Shown: positions 21,025 to 32,015, counted from the stretch's first letter. The stretch is DNA of 64,000 nucleotides from Agapetus fuscipes (GCA_951799405.1 OX637334.1:11842001-11906000); one strand, 5' to 3'. Translations and numbers: made by a program. The notes: generated by a model from the letters alone, not told the origin.

Positions 21025-21346
21025 CCGGTCTGTAGTTCAGTGACAACACTTCGAACTCTGAATGGGAAGGTTGTGGGTTCGATTCCCGGCGGAGCACAAA
21101 AAATTAACCATTTATATTTTCAAATTTGCTCTGCGCTGGGTTGAAAAATTCATAAAACCTTTACCAATGACCGGTCACCAAAGGTCCATCCAGCCTTACA
21201 GCAACTGGGTCTTGCTTGAGTACTAGCGCTTTGTAGCGACGACCAAGCTCGTACACCTCTGCGGGACTACAACAAATGTCGTAGACCCCTAGAGTCTCTA
21301 GAATCTAGGGAGTCTCCCGCACAGTATTTCTTAAAAAAAAAAAAAA
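21025..21346 (+). repeat. SINE-T1, tail type b
   Basis: tRNA-like head ACCGGTCTGTAGTTCAGTG (A-box region) and GGGTTCGATTCCCGGCGGAG (B box), a T1 body, then the alternative tail CTCGTACACCTCTGCGG ... CTAGAATCTAGGGAGTCTCC and poly(A). The same tail occurs at 61228. Confidence 0.85.
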
Positions 21347-21354
21347 ACTTTAAT

Positions 21355-21605
21355 CACGACCTTTCAAACAGGTGCGTCTTGAGCTTCCTTCTGAAGCTTG
21401 CCCTGTCCCGTTCTTTCCTCACCTCAACTGGCAATTTGTTTCAAGCCATTGGGCCCGAAACCGAAAAGCAGGATCACCAAAGTTGGTTGAGGTTGTCCTG
21501 AGGGGCAAGCTCGGCCTTGCGGAGTCTACATTAGCTGACCTTAGAGTCCTGGAGCTAGTGGCTTGCTGCATCTGACAGAGTTCTCTGAGGTATTCTGGTG
21601 CGTGT
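21355..21605 (-). pseudogene. CR1/L2-like LINE C-terminal fragment
   Basis: The minus strand gives APEYLRELCQ, SRTLRSANVDSARPSLP, FGDPAFRFRAQWLETNCQL and SRRTCLKG. It matches the conserved layout of CR1-group LINE ends (P.YL..L, RS, FGDRAF...A...WN.LP, FK..LKTHLF), with decay. 5'-truncated and short. Confidence 0.55.
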
Positions 21606-22235
21606 CCAGTGTCTATCTAGGATGTATTTTATCATGACACATATGCAGTATATACCGCACTCTTTCTGAGAACTTGAGCTAGTGCAGCTTCCGCATAATT
21701 GACGTGATATGGGAGTACTTCGATGTTCCAAATATTATCATTGACAACGCCAAGTCTGACGTTATCATGTGGATGCGTAGGGGAGGATTTATAAACCTCA
21801 CTGGTTCTCTAAAATCGCGTTTGGGCGAACTGCCCAGCAAATCTGTCCAGGCAGCTAACCAAAGGAGCAAGGGGAAAGGAATCACGGAATTAAAGTCTGG
21901 ACTCACCTTATCTCCAATGGATTGCTTCTTCGCGGAGCACTGTCGCGTATTTTGTGTGTTTCTCCTCGTTCGCGCGCGATGTAAGTAGATACCGTAAACA
22001 AATCTGTCCACGGCCACGTTCACACAAGTAGGTATTGAAGCTGGAGAGGTGTTTTAAGTAAAGTAGGAGTGGTCAGTTTATAGGCTAAAGGACAAAAGGA
22101 TTTTATGGCCAGCTACCTATAAACAAATCAACCTAACAATCCGCCCAAACAATCATCAATGATAATACAGTTGCAAAAAGACGATTACTTCAATAGATTA
22201 GCTTCATTACTTATACTTACACATTACTCATTTTT
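21606..22235. other. No recognisable feature
   Basis: A slightly GC-richer segment at 21680-22000 has open frames on both strands, but no motif and no convincing splice context. Nothing supportable. Confidence 0.35.
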
Positions 22236-22239
22236 ACTT

Positions 22240-22369
22240 TCTTGCTATAGCTGAAGGCTATAAAGAAAGTTTTGATTTGGTGTGAAATTTTTTTTTCGAG
22301 GTTTTCACGGAAATAAGTTGTCCTGGTGCAGGACATGCCAAAAAACACTATCTTTCAAAAACGTCCGTC

Positions 22370-22415
<46 letters not shown>

Positions 22416-23475
22416 TGTGTGTGTGTGTGTGTATGTGTGTCACTTTCCAAAGTATAAGACCTAGAGATACCAAATTTTGGCTACATCAACTTTTTTGGCC
22501 ATGTATTAAATATGAATAACATGGCATTACACCAACTTAAAAATTGAAGATGGCTGCCATACAAAAAAAACATAAAATTGCACTTTTCTCAAAAACTGCT
22601 CCAAGAATTTTTCTTAAATTTTCATAATTGCCACTAATTAGTTTTTAACTTAATAAATTAGTTATGGCAACACTCTTACTAATCTGTGTCTATGGGTTAC
22701 CATATGAAAAAAACAAACGATTGTGATTTTCTCGAAAGTTAGAGGGTTAACAAAAATATAATGTTCTACAATATTATGGACAACATAAATTTCTACAAAA
22801 TTAAAAAGTAAATTTTTTGAAAAAATAAATATAAAGCACCGTTTACATGACCTGAAATTTTAAATCGAAAATATTACAAAAACCAACGATTTTTCTCAAA
22901 TTATCTGTGAATCCGTTTATAAAATAGTGCTATCTAACGATTTGTCTCATTGCTTCATCATAATCTCGGTTTAGGGAGTTGCCATACAAAAAAAAAATGG
23001 AAAAATTCTCGGCAGTTAGAGGGTTAATAAAAATAACTAGTAAATAATGAAAACTTATACATTGCCATCATTATTTTTTCCAAAAAGTGAATTAGAAGTA
23101 TAGCCGCCATACAAATTGAAAAATTTCCATACAAAATGTATTAGCAATTTTCTTGGTAGTCAAAGGATTATAATAATAATAATCTATAATCTAAGTTGCA
23201 AGGATATATTCATTCAAAACTCTCAGATGTATGCCCACAAACAAACACGTGTAGTTCGCGCTTACAAATGATGATTGTGTGCTTACAAATAAAATTCAAA
23301 CCTCAAATGAACATAAGCCCCACATTAAAATTAGATAAAAGCTGCGATTCTTAAAATTTTATAAATACCAATAATAATCAGCCGTTACTTTTTCAAAATA
23401 TAACTAAAAAGTTTACCCACCATACAAAGTCCTAGTTTGCATACAAAAGGGTTCAATGGCCATCTATAATAATCT
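22240..23475 (+). repeat. REP4, copy 3
   Basis: Starts with a strong hairpin (CTTTCTTGCTATAGC / GGCTATAAAGAAAG), then the GGTGCAGGACATGCCAAAA block, a GT microsatellite (about 22377-22440), AAGATGGCTGCCATAC and the two sub-blocks. A 5'-truncated TAIL (23170-23325) is inserted in it. Matches minus-strand 30200-31440. Confidence 0.75.
23170..23325 (-). repeat. TAIL repeat, 5'-truncated, inserted in REP4
   Basis: TAATCTATAATCTAAGTTGC to CAAATGAACATAAGCCCC. The right arm of the inverted duplication lacks it (CAAAGGGTTAAAAATAG), so this is a filled site. Confidence 0.8.
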
Positions 23476-23740
23476 AGATTCTAGATTCTAAAATCTAAGT
23501 TGCAAAGATATATGTATTAAAATTAAAAACTCATATCAAATGCATGCCCACAAACAGACACGTCTAAGTTCGCGCTTAAAAACGCTGAATGTGTACTTAC
23601 AAATTAAAACCAAATCTCAAATGAACATAAAACCTGCAACTCTTGCTGACCTTCCTTCAAACAGGGGTGACATTGACAAAGTGAATTATTTTTTACACTA
23701 TGGGTGGTCAGCTTTATACCAACCTATAATTCAAGGATCT
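23476..23740 (-). repeat. TAIL repeat, full length
   Basis: Ends ACCAACCTATAATTCAAGG, body intact, part of the inverted duplication. Confidence 0.85.
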
Positions 23741-23850
23741 TTCTTGTGTAATTGGCACTTTTTTCAGAGAAGACCAACCTCGCAGAGGGCTCTTGAGGTG
23801 TGATTCACACAAAACGGCGCTTAACAAATAAATCAACCAAATATTTATAT
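23741..23850 (+). repeat. SINE-T1 tail fragment
   Basis: CCTCGCAGAGGGCTCTTGAG and CACAAAACGGCGCTTAACAA match the 3' part of T1 (tail type a); no head. Confidence 0.75.
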
Positions 23851-24064
23851 TCATTTAAGTATTTATATGACTATATCCATATTGTACGAGTATGCAGGTA
23901 CACACCGCGGTGGAATAAAATTGATTTATTATTGATATATTATATTTTTATTGAAACGGCATAAGCTGGTAGATGATTCTAGCTTTACATACGTCATACA
24001 GTGGGTTAATTTTTGCAAGAAAGTCGAGTACAGATTCTGTGCAATTTATTTTGTTATGAAAATT

Positions 24065-25360
24065 GACTATGGCCTAAACATGACCGTATTTTATGCTATA
24101 GTCATGTGCAGTCCACTGTACAATTTATTTATTTTGTTATTGCTAGGTATAACTTTTTTTTACTAAAAAAATATTTTTTATTTCATGACATTGTTTTTTA
24201 TTCCGTTAAATGTTGATGAATGACTGAAATTATTTTTAGGAAAAAACATTTTCACACGATTAATTTGATTAGTTCGCCAGCACACGTTTCCTCTGCTCTG
24301 ATTTTTAATAAGATCTATAGCAGAGGTGCCCATACGGTCGATCGCGGGAGATTTTAAGGTCGATCGCCGAGGATAGTTAAAATTTCAGTGATCGACCTTA
24401 AAACTGATTTGACATTTTGCACTCAATGTAGTTTTACTTATGCAAATTTTTTTCTTAAAAATATTTATACATTATGAATTATGAGTTATATTTGTTGGGC
24501 TTAAGGGTGCGCTCCACGCATATTCAAGATTTTTTTTTTTAAAGTATGTTTTCATTTATTTTTTTAGAGCATCAGTAAGACATAACTTAACATTTCAAAA
24601 AATTACGTAAGATTAATCAACATTTAAACTATATATCATATTTTTTTCAAAAGTCAAATAAATTATTTACGTATATAAATCAAAGCTTAATCTGGACTTG
24701 TTTTTGCTAGTTGCGGAAAGAGCTTTGCTAAAAAGCATATCCTCCAAAAACAAAAAAAAAATCTTAATTTTTTCTATGATAGAATAATTTTAAAAGAGTT
24801 TGTTGAAGGCATGATCAGATTACTTTTTTGAAATTTGATATTGTTTTCATTATTTTACCTTTTGAATATTGCAAAATTTCTTTTTTTTTTGTATTTTTCG
24901 TACACGTTTTTTTCCGACATTCAATGTTTAAAAAAAAAAAATGAAAAAAATCCCATGTAGATAAAGTCTTTTTTAAACCTATAACAACAAAACAAATAGT
25001 CAAAATATTTTTTTTCATGGATTTTTTCCTTATTTCGCAAACCTTTAAAATTCTGTTCAAAATGAATCAGTCTCCCTTTGTTCTTCAAGGGGCTCGGACG
25101 TGGGATCTGTGCCGCTTGCTTGTCCAACCTCTCTACCGCACGGTACTTCTCCCTCACACACGCAGAGCATATGGGTTAAAGACAACGTGTATTACAAAAA
25201 CTATCTCCTCGTCTGCTGCGATACGAGCGTAAAAAAATACGAATAAAAATATAAATATTGAAAATAACACATTAAAACTTTGAAGTCGGAAAGTTTTCTT
25301 TCTTTTATTAGTATTGTTTGTAAACACAAAGCAATTGTATGTGGTCAAATAGGTTCAAAA
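24065..25360. other. No gene; single hAT-like end
   Basis: AT-rich. 24326-24400 (AGCAGAGGTGCCCATACGG with repeated GGTCGATCGC) resembles one end of a hAT element, but no partner end or target duplication is visible. The rest shows nothing supportable. Confidence 0.35.
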
Positions 25361-25364
25361 CGCA

Positions 25365-25600
25365 CATCTAAATCTAAGTTGCAAATATATGTATCATTTC
25401 AGATTCATATTAAATGCATTCCCACAAGCAGACACGCATAATTTTACACTCACACATGCCGCATATGGACCTACAGTATAAAAAACCCAATCTCAAATGA
25501 ACATAAGCCCTGCAATTCTTGCCGACCTTCCCTGAAACAGGGGTGACATATTGGCAAAGTAAACCATTTTTTACAGTATGGGTGGTCAGCCTCATACCAA
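25365..25600 (-). repeat. TAIL repeat
   Basis: Minus-strand copy from ATCTAAATCTAAGTTGC to GGTCAGCCTCATACC. Confidence 0.85.
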
Positions 25601-25624
25601 ATAATAATAATAATAATATTTGGA

Positions 25625-25910
25625 TGATTTATTTGGTGAGCGCTGTTTTTGTGTGTATCACACCTGAAGAGCTCTCTGCGAGCTTGGTCGTCGCTGTAGA
25701 AAGCGCCAATTCTCAAGCAAGACCCAGTTGTAAGGTTGGATGGACCTTTCAGCGACCGGTCTTTGGTAAAGGTTTATGAATTTTTTTGACCCAGCGAAGA
25801 GCACATTCGAAAGCACACTGGTATATTTTTTGTGCTCCGCCGGGATTCGAATCCACAACCTTCCATTAACGAGTCCGGATGGTTGCCACTGGACTACGGA
25901 CCGGGGCAAG
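25625..25910 (-). repeat. SINE-T1, tail type a
   Basis: Reading the minus strand: CCGGTCCGTAGTCCAGTGG head, GATTCGAATCCCGGCGGAG B box, body, GCTCTCTGCGAG.. tail and ACCAAATAAATCATCC end. It is preceded directly by a 5S-rRNA-like unit. Confidence 0.85.
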
Positions 25911-25912
25911 AT

Positions 25913-26029
25913 GCCAACGACACGCGGTGTACCTGAGCGGTAACCCATCCAAGTACTATCCGCGCCCAATGTTGCTTAACTTCGGTGATCTATGGGAACC
26001 GGTGCTTTCAACATGGTAACGTCGTTGAC
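25913..26029 (-). rRNA. 5S rRNA-like sequence fused to a SINE head
   Basis: 117 nt on the minus strand reads as a near complete 5S rRNA: GTCAACGACGTTACCATGTT start, GATCACCGAAGTTAAGCAAC and GGGCGCGGATAGTACTTGGA (internal promoter region), and GTGTCGTTGGC end. The ends can pair as in 5S helix I. It carries changes in the middle and is followed, 2-3 nt later, by the SINE-T1 head, so it is most likely the 5S-derived part of a composite SINE or a retro-pseudogene, not a working ribosomal gene. Confidence 0.8.
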
Positions 26030-26209
26030 CTATAAGTCAAGGAATTTATTTTTTACACATAGGTGTAATAAATTTACAGTATGGGTTACTTGATTAGTAC
26101 GTTTATTAATTTATTTAATAAAAAATATTAAAACTGAATAAAAAGTTGATATGCGAAAAAAAGTGTTTTTTTTTGATCCTGGCGAGAAATTGAATTTTAT
26201 TTATTGGTA

Positions 26210-26495
26210 AAATTGACCGGTCCGTAGTTCAAATGGTAACGCTTCGGACTCGTAACTCGAAGGTTGTGGGCTCAAATCCCGGCGAAGCACAAAAAATTTA
26301 CCATTTATATTTTCAAATTTGCTTTCGCTGGGTTGAAAAAATTCATAAACCTTTACCAAAGACCGGTCATCAAAAGGTCCATCCAACCTTACAACAACTG
26401 GGTCTTGCTTAAGAATTGGCGATTTCTATAGCGACGACCAAGCTCGCAGAGGGCTCTTGAGCACACAAAAACAGCGCTCACCAAATAAATCAGCC
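26210..26495 (+). repeat. SINE-T1, tail type a, full length
   Basis: GACCGGTCCGTAGTTCAAAT head, GGGCTCAAATCCCGGCGAAG B box (one base off consensus), body, AGGGCTCTTGAG and CAAATAAATCA end. Confidence 0.9.
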
Positions 26496-26599
26496 TATTT
26501 TTTTTAAGCCTACAGCTCCACAGTAATAGGGGCTTTCTTGAGAATAGGTGCATTCCATAGCGACGGTAAAGTTCGGCTCTTGAGGAGTGTTTCGCATCA

Positions 26600-26855
26600 C
26601 CTTAGAATAAACACAACTAAGCTGCACATATGGTGTAACTTCTTGCCTGCGTTAACCCCGAAAGGGTCGCATGTGGCGATTCGGGACCTATTTATTTTTA
26701 CAGGTAAGGAGGCCGGCCTCACACCAACCAGTTTCAGTTGAAGTAGGGGTTTTCCAACCTCCGGCTGGTGCTCATTTCTTGTGAAGGCTGAGTAAACCTT
26801 GCGATCGAACCCTTGCTCTCGGCATGGAATGCAAGCATTTTACCAATTGAGTGAT
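26600..26855 (-). repeat. SINE-T2
   Basis: On the minus strand a decayed head (ATTGGTAAAATGCTTGC), the T2 body GAGGTTGGAAAACC / GGTTGGTGTGAGGCC, and the CATATGTGCAGCTTAGTTG end. Confidence 0.75.
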
Positions 26856-26858
26856 TCC

Positions 26859-27100
26859 TTGACATATAGGTTGGTATGAGGCTGACCACCCATACTGTGA
26901 AAAATGGTTCACTTTGCCAATGTGTCAGGGAAGGTCGACAAAAGTTGTGGGGCTTATGTTCATTTGAGGTTTGGATTTTATTTGTAAGTACACATTCAGC
27001 ATTTGTAAGCGCGAACTACACGTGTTGGTTTGTGGGCATACATCTGAGAGCTTTAAATGATTATATATCTTTGCAACTTAGATTATAGATTATAGAGCTA
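26859..27100 (+). repeat. TAIL repeat
   Basis: CCTTGACATATAGGTTGG to AGATTATAGATTATAG; the copy lacks ~15 bp around CCCCTGTTTC. Confidence 0.9.
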
Positions 27101-27345
27101 TCGACCTTTTTACGAGCTTGGTCGTGGTCGCTACAAAGTGCCAATTCTCAAGCAAGACCCAGTTGCTGTAAGGCGGGATGGAGCTTTTGTTACCGGTCAT
27201 GAGTAAAGGTTTATAAATTTTTCAACCCAGCGAAGAGCAAATATGAAAATATAAATGGCATACTTGTTGTGCTCCGCCGGGATTCGAACCCACAAATTCC
27301 ATTCCAGTCCGAAATGTCACCACTGAACTACGGACCGGTCATCAC
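27101..27345 (-). repeat. SINE-T1 fused to the first bases of SINE-T2
   Basis: Minus strand: T1 head GACCGGTCCGTAGTTCAGTG, B box GGGTTCGAATCCCGGCGGAG, body, then CTCGTAAAAAGGTCGATAGC, whose end is the start of T2, cut off by the neighbouring TAIL. Confidence 0.8.
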
Positions 27346-27589
27346 CAGAATAATTTCTATTATAAGGATTATGAAAAAAAAAAGACAATTTTTTGTGCAA
27401 AATATTTTACTATACTTTATTATAATATTTTTCTATTTGGTCGTCATTGTAATATTATGTCTTTCAATGGAAATAGGATAATATGTTAAACAATGGTTCT
27501 TTGTTCAAATTTTACCTACCCCCATAAAAAGGATTCTCGATTTTTGAAAGATATTTTTCTATGACTTATGCTTACCAAGTGATCTTATC

Positions 27590-27835
27590 TAAGCTGCAAG
27601 GATATGTTACATTGGGGATTCACATTATATGCATTCTCACAAGCAGACACGTACAAGTTTGCGCTTAAACATGCCGCATGTGTACCTACAATATAAAAAC
27701 CCGTATTTCAAATGAACATAAGCCCTGTAACTCTTGTCGTCCTTCCCTGAAACAGGGGTGACATTGGCAAAGTGAACAATTTTTACAGCATGGGTGGTCA
27801 GCCGCATACCAACCTATAAGTTAAGGAATAAACAC
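27590..27835 (-). repeat. TAIL repeat
   Basis: ATCTAAGCTGCAAGG to ACCAACCTATAAGTTAAGG on the plus strand, i.e. minus orientation. Confidence 0.85.
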
Positions 27836-27879
27836 GACAAATTACATTTTTTAAATCAATTGTTAAAATTTGGCCAAAC

Positions 27880-27967
27880 GCTATATTTTTTGTGCTCCGC
27901 TGGCATTCGAACCCGCAACCTTTCATTCAGAGTCCGAAGTGTTATCATTGGACTACGGACCGGTTTG
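27880..27967 (-). repeat. SINE-T1 head only
   Basis: ACCGGTCCGTAGTCCAATG and GGGTTCGAATGCCAGCGGAG on the minus strand; body missing. A second B-box remnant (GTGGGTTCGAATCCCCAC) is at about 27997-28030. Confidence 0.65.
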
Positions 27968-28034
27968 TTTTAAATAATATAAATTATATTCCTTTGCACT
28001 CCGTGGGGATTCGAACCCACGACCCTTCATGTCA

Positions 28035-28320
28035 ATTTATTTATTTTTAGATTGCCGCCTTTGATTCTATACGACTCATCTATAATAGACTTCAGGTAGA
28101 GTCTTTTGAATTACCAACAAAGAAATTAACAATACATTAGTCCGACAAGTTAAGCTGATTCCTAGAAAACCCTGTCTACCTTAGGACTCATTTTGTTGAC
28201 ATAATGACTTGTGTTTATAGTAACTTGCAGATTGTTTTCTTTTGTTTTCTGGTTTTTATTTTTTGATTGGCACTGTGTGACTGTATAGTCACAGATCTTA
28301 TTTTTTAAAAAAGAAAAATT
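28035..28320. other. No recognisable feature
   Basis: AT-rich, no coding or repeat signature recognised. Confidence 0.3.
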
Positions 28321-28324
28321 TTTT

Positions 28325-28655
28325 TTTTTCCCGTCGATAGCTCAGTTGGTAGAGTGCTCGCATTCTACCCCGTGAGCTCGGGTTCGAATCCCACCGAGGA
28401 GGGTGTCAGAAATGATTTCCTATTTCGGTGTTTATTTCAAACCCCATAATAAAAATACCGGCAAGGCTTACTCAGTCTTCACAAGAAATGAGTACCAGCC
28501 CCCTCGGGAGCTGAGAAACCCCTTCTTCAACTGAAGTGGTTGGCGTAAGGCCGGCCCCCTTACCTGTAAAAATAAATAGGTTCAACTCGCCACATGCGAC
28601 CCCTTCGGGGATAACGCGGCAAGAAGTCACACTATATATGTAGCTTAGTTTTAAT
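28325..28655 (+). repeat. SINE-T2, full length
   Basis: The first ~72 nt are tRNA-like: GTCGATAGCTCAGTTGGTAG (A box) and GGGTTCGAATCCCACCGAG (B box). The body follows (GTCAGAAATGATTTCC, AGGCTTACTCAGTCTTCAC, GGTTGGCGTAAGGCC), ending in ATGTAGCTTAGTTTTAATC. The acceptor arm does not close cleanly, so this is a SINE head and not a tRNA gene. Confidence 0.85.
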
Positions 28656-28659
28656 CAAA

Positions 28660-28870
28660 TCTAATCTAATCTAAGTTGAAAAGATATATTTCACATTACA
28701 TGCATTCTCACAATCAGTCACGTACAAGTTCGCACTTGCACATGCCTCAACATAAAAACCAAATGGGCATACACCCTGCAACTCTTGCCGTCCTTCCCTG
28801 AAACAAGGGTGACATTGGCAAAGTGAACCATTTTTACAGCACGGGTGGTCAGTCTCATACTGTGACACAC
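28660..28870 (-). repeat. TAIL repeat
   Basis: TCTAATCTAATCTAAGTTG to GGTCAGTCTCATAC; 5' end of the element truncated by a few bases. Confidence 0.8.
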
Positions 28871-28914
28871 ACTGTATTTCGTTAATGAGTTTTGAATTAC
28901 AATATTCCTTTTTC

Positions 28915-31440
28915 AATTTAAATAAATTGCACAGAATCTGTACTCGACTTTCTTGCAAAAATTAACCCACTGTATGACGTATGTAAAGCTAGAATCATCT
29001 ACCAGCTTATGCAGTTTCAATGAAAATATAATATATCGATAATAAATCAATTTTATTCCACCGCGGTGTGTACCTGCATGCTCGTACAATATGGATAAAG
29101 CCATTAAAATTATTAAGTGAATAAAAAATATTTGGATGATTTATTTGGTGAGCGCCGTTTTGTGTGAATCACAACTCAAGAGCCCTCTGCAAGGTTGGTC
29201 TTCTCTGGAAAAAGCGCCAATTACACAAGAAAGATCCTTGACTTATAGGTTGGTATGAAGCTGACCTCTGTACTGTACTGTACTGTATCCTGCCGCCGTT
29301 CCACTAGGGGTGACCGGTACCTCTGCAGATGCGCCTCCACTTTTTTCTGCCCTAACAAACCACTTTTATTTCCTCAATATTCATCACCTTTTTCATACAC
29401 ACTCTTCTCTTATTCTCACTCTGCAGAATCCATTCTTTCGCAATCTCACCTATTTGGTCTAACCATTCTTTCCTCAGCCTTCCCCTTCCGCGCTTTCCTC
29501 TGACATTTCCTTTGTACACTTTCTTCGTTAGTTGTTCATCATCCTTTCTTTCAAGATGTCTGAACCATCTCATTGTACTTTTTTGTACTTTCATTCTCAT
29601 ATTCTCTTTTATACCACACTCGTTCATCACTCAAGCATTACGTACTCTATCACTCAGTGTCTTTCCAGCCATTGCTCTCAGGTAAGCCATTTCAACCGTA
29701 CTTTACTCAGCTCACATTCATTAAGCCTCACTTCCACCAACCAATATGCCATTGTGGACCGCCGATCTCTTATTCTTCGTAAGTTTCCTATTTCTTGCAA
29801 TTCTTCCAATCGTTTCCATCACACTTCTTCCTCTACTAGCGCGCTTTTCCAATTATTTCGTCAATTTCGCATTCGACTCAAACTTGCTTCCCAGATAATC
29901 AAATTCTTTCACGACCTCCACTCTTTTTTCATTCAGTCTTATCTCAATTTTCTCGCATTTCTCAGTCCTCCCAAAGTGTAAAAAATAATTCACTTTGTCA
30001 ATGTCACCCCTGTTTCAAGGAAGGTCGGCAAGAGTTGCAGGTTTTATGTTCATTTGAGATTTGGTTTTAATTTGTAAGTACAAATTCAGCATTCGTAAGC
30101 GCGAACTTACACGTACCTGTTTGTGGGCATGCATTTCATATTAGTTTTGAATGTTTATATTTCATTGCAACTTATATTCTAGATTATTATAGATGGTCAT
30201 TAAACCCTTCTGTATGCAAACTAGGACTTTGTATGGTGGGTACACTTTTTAGTTATATTTTGAAAAAGTAACGACTGATTATTATTGGTATTTATAAAAT
30301 TTCAAGAATCGCAGCCTTTTATCTATTTTTAACCCTTTGACTACCAAGAAAATTGCTAATACATTTTGTATGGAAAATTTTCACTTTGTATGGCGGCTAT
30401 ACTTTTGATTCACTTTTTGGAAAAAATAATGATGGCAATATATAGGTTATTATTATTGTTTTACATTTGTACTACATTATTTTTTTATCAACCCTCTAAC
30501 TGCCGAGAATTTTTCCATTATTTTTTTCTTTTATATGGCAACTCCCTAAACCGAGATTATGATGAAGAAATGATTATAATTATTAGATAGCACTATTATA
30601 AAAATGGATTCACAAAAAATTTAAGAAAAATCGTCGGAGCCGTTTTTGAGAAAATCGCATTTTAAATTTTCAGCTCTTCGGAAGCCATCTTGAATTCTCA
30701 AAAAAGTAAAAAAAAAATGATTACGAATTAAATTAATAAGCTTGTTCTTTCTATCAAATCTAAAACAAATTTAAATATCTTGCATTTTAATAGGTTTTTG
30801 TAATATTTTCGATTTGAAATTTCAGGTCGTGTAAACGGTGCTTTATATTTATTTTTTCAAAAATTTTTTTTTGTAAATTTGTGCAAATTTATGTTGTCCA
30901 TAATATTGTAGAACATTATATTTTTGTTGACCCCTTAACTTTCGAGAAAATCACAATCGTTTGTTTTTTTCATATGGCAGCCCATAGACACAGATTAGTA
31001 AGAGTGTTGTCATAACTAATTTATTAAGTTAAAAATTAATTAGTGGCAACTCTGAAAATTTAAGAAAAATTCTTGGAGTCGTTTATGAGAAAAGTGCAAT
31101 TTTATGTTTTTTTTGTATGGCAGCCATCTTGAATTTTCAAGTTGGTGTAATGCCATGTTATTCATACTTAATACATGTCCAAAAAAGTTGATGTAGCCAA
31201 AATTTGGTATCTCTAGGTCTTATACTTTGGAAAGTGACACACACACATACATACATACATACATACATACATACATACATACATACATACATACATACAG
31301 ACGGACGTTTTTAAAAGATAGTGTTTTTTGGCATGTCCTGCACCAGGACAACTCATTTCCGTGAAAACCTCGAAATTTTTTTTTCACACCAAATCATAAC
31401 TTTCTTTATAGCCTTCGGCTATAGCAAGAAAGTAAAAAAC
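28915..31440 (-). repeat. Right arm of the large inverted duplication
   Basis: Minus-strand counterpart of 22240-24060: REP4 (30200-31440), TAIL (29975-30200 plus its detached first bases at 29238-29270), T1 tail (29125-29237) and the HKLVDDSSFTYVIQWVNFC segment (28915-29100). An RTE fragment splits the TAIL. A CATA microsatellite (31240-31300) replaces the GT tract of the left arm. Confidence 0.8.
29270..29975 (-). pseudogene. RTE LINE fragment inserted in a TAIL repeat
   Basis: Minus-strand coding includes VEVVKEFDYLGSKFES, SRGRSV, IGRIARNRKLT and, in a second frame, RWFRHLERKDDEQLTKKVY and RGRGRLRKEWLDQIGEIA. It is the C-terminal part of the RTE family at 34-44 kb, with frameshifts and a stop. 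TAIL sequence flanks both sides in the opposite orientation, and the left arm of the duplication supplies the uninterrupted site. Confidence 0.75.
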
Positions 31441-31544
31441 ATGTCATTTATATAACAATTAGGTTTTTAAGTAATGTGAAAAAGAGCTTAGTTTGATTAA
31501 ATATACTTCGAATTAAAGTAAAGGGTCACACAAAATAATGGCTA

Positions 31545-32015
31545 TCGTGGCCGGTCAGTGAATATGAAGGTTGTGGGTTCGATTCCCGGCGGAGCACAAA
31601 AAATATAAGTACCATTTATATTTTCAAATTTGCTCTTCGCTGCGTTGAGAAATTCATAAACCTTTACCAATAACCGCTGACCGGTCACTAAAGGTCCATC
31701 CAGCCTTACAGCAACTGGGTCTAGCTTGAGAATTGGTGCTTTGTAGCGACAACGATCATGCTCGTAAAAAGGTCGATAGCTTAATTGGCAGAATGCTTTC
31801 ATTCCATGCCGAGAACAAGGGTTCGATTTTAAGGTTTACTCAGCCTTCACAAAAAATGAGAACCAGCTCCCCGGGAGTTGGGAAACCCCACTTCAACTAA
31901 AAGTTGTTGGCGTAAGGCCGGTACCCTTGTAAAAATAAATAGGTCTCGAATGGCCACATGTGACCCCTTCGGGGATAACACAGGCAAGAAGTTACACTAT
32001 ATGTGTAGCTTAGTT
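31545..32015 (+). repeat. Dimeric SINE: T1 followed by T2
   Basis: T1 (B box GGGTTCGATTCCCGGCGGAG, body with CATAAACCTTTACCAA) runs without a poly(A) break into CTCGTAAAAAGGTCGATAGC, which is the T2 head; the T2 body and the TATGTGTAGCTTAGTTGCG end follow. The T1 head is truncated. Confidence 0.8.

Larger units (their letters stand above)
22240..24060 (+). repeat. Left arm of a large inverted duplication
   Basis: REP4, TAIL, SINE-T1 tail and a unique-looking segment (23850-24060, encoding HKLVDDSSFTYVIQWVNFC) occur in the same order on the minus strand at 28915-31440. The arms are ~1.8 kb and 2.5 kb; the difference is an RTE fragment in the right arm and a truncated TAIL in the left. Confidence 0.8.

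Noticed and set aside
24326..24400. Complete hAT element starting CAGAGGTGCCC
   Set aside because: Only one end is visible; no matching terminus or 8-bp duplication found downstream or upstream.
25913..26029. Functional 5S rRNA gene
   Set aside because: Substitutions in the central region, no terminator T-run and fusion to a SINE head make a retro-derived copy more likely.
28325..28400. Functional tRNA gene
   Set aside because: A and B boxes are good but the acceptor stem does not close and the sequence continues as SINE-T2.
29532..29981. 149-codon plus-strand frame rich in Ser, His and Phe
   Set aside because: Antisense shadow of the RTE C-terminal coding region.
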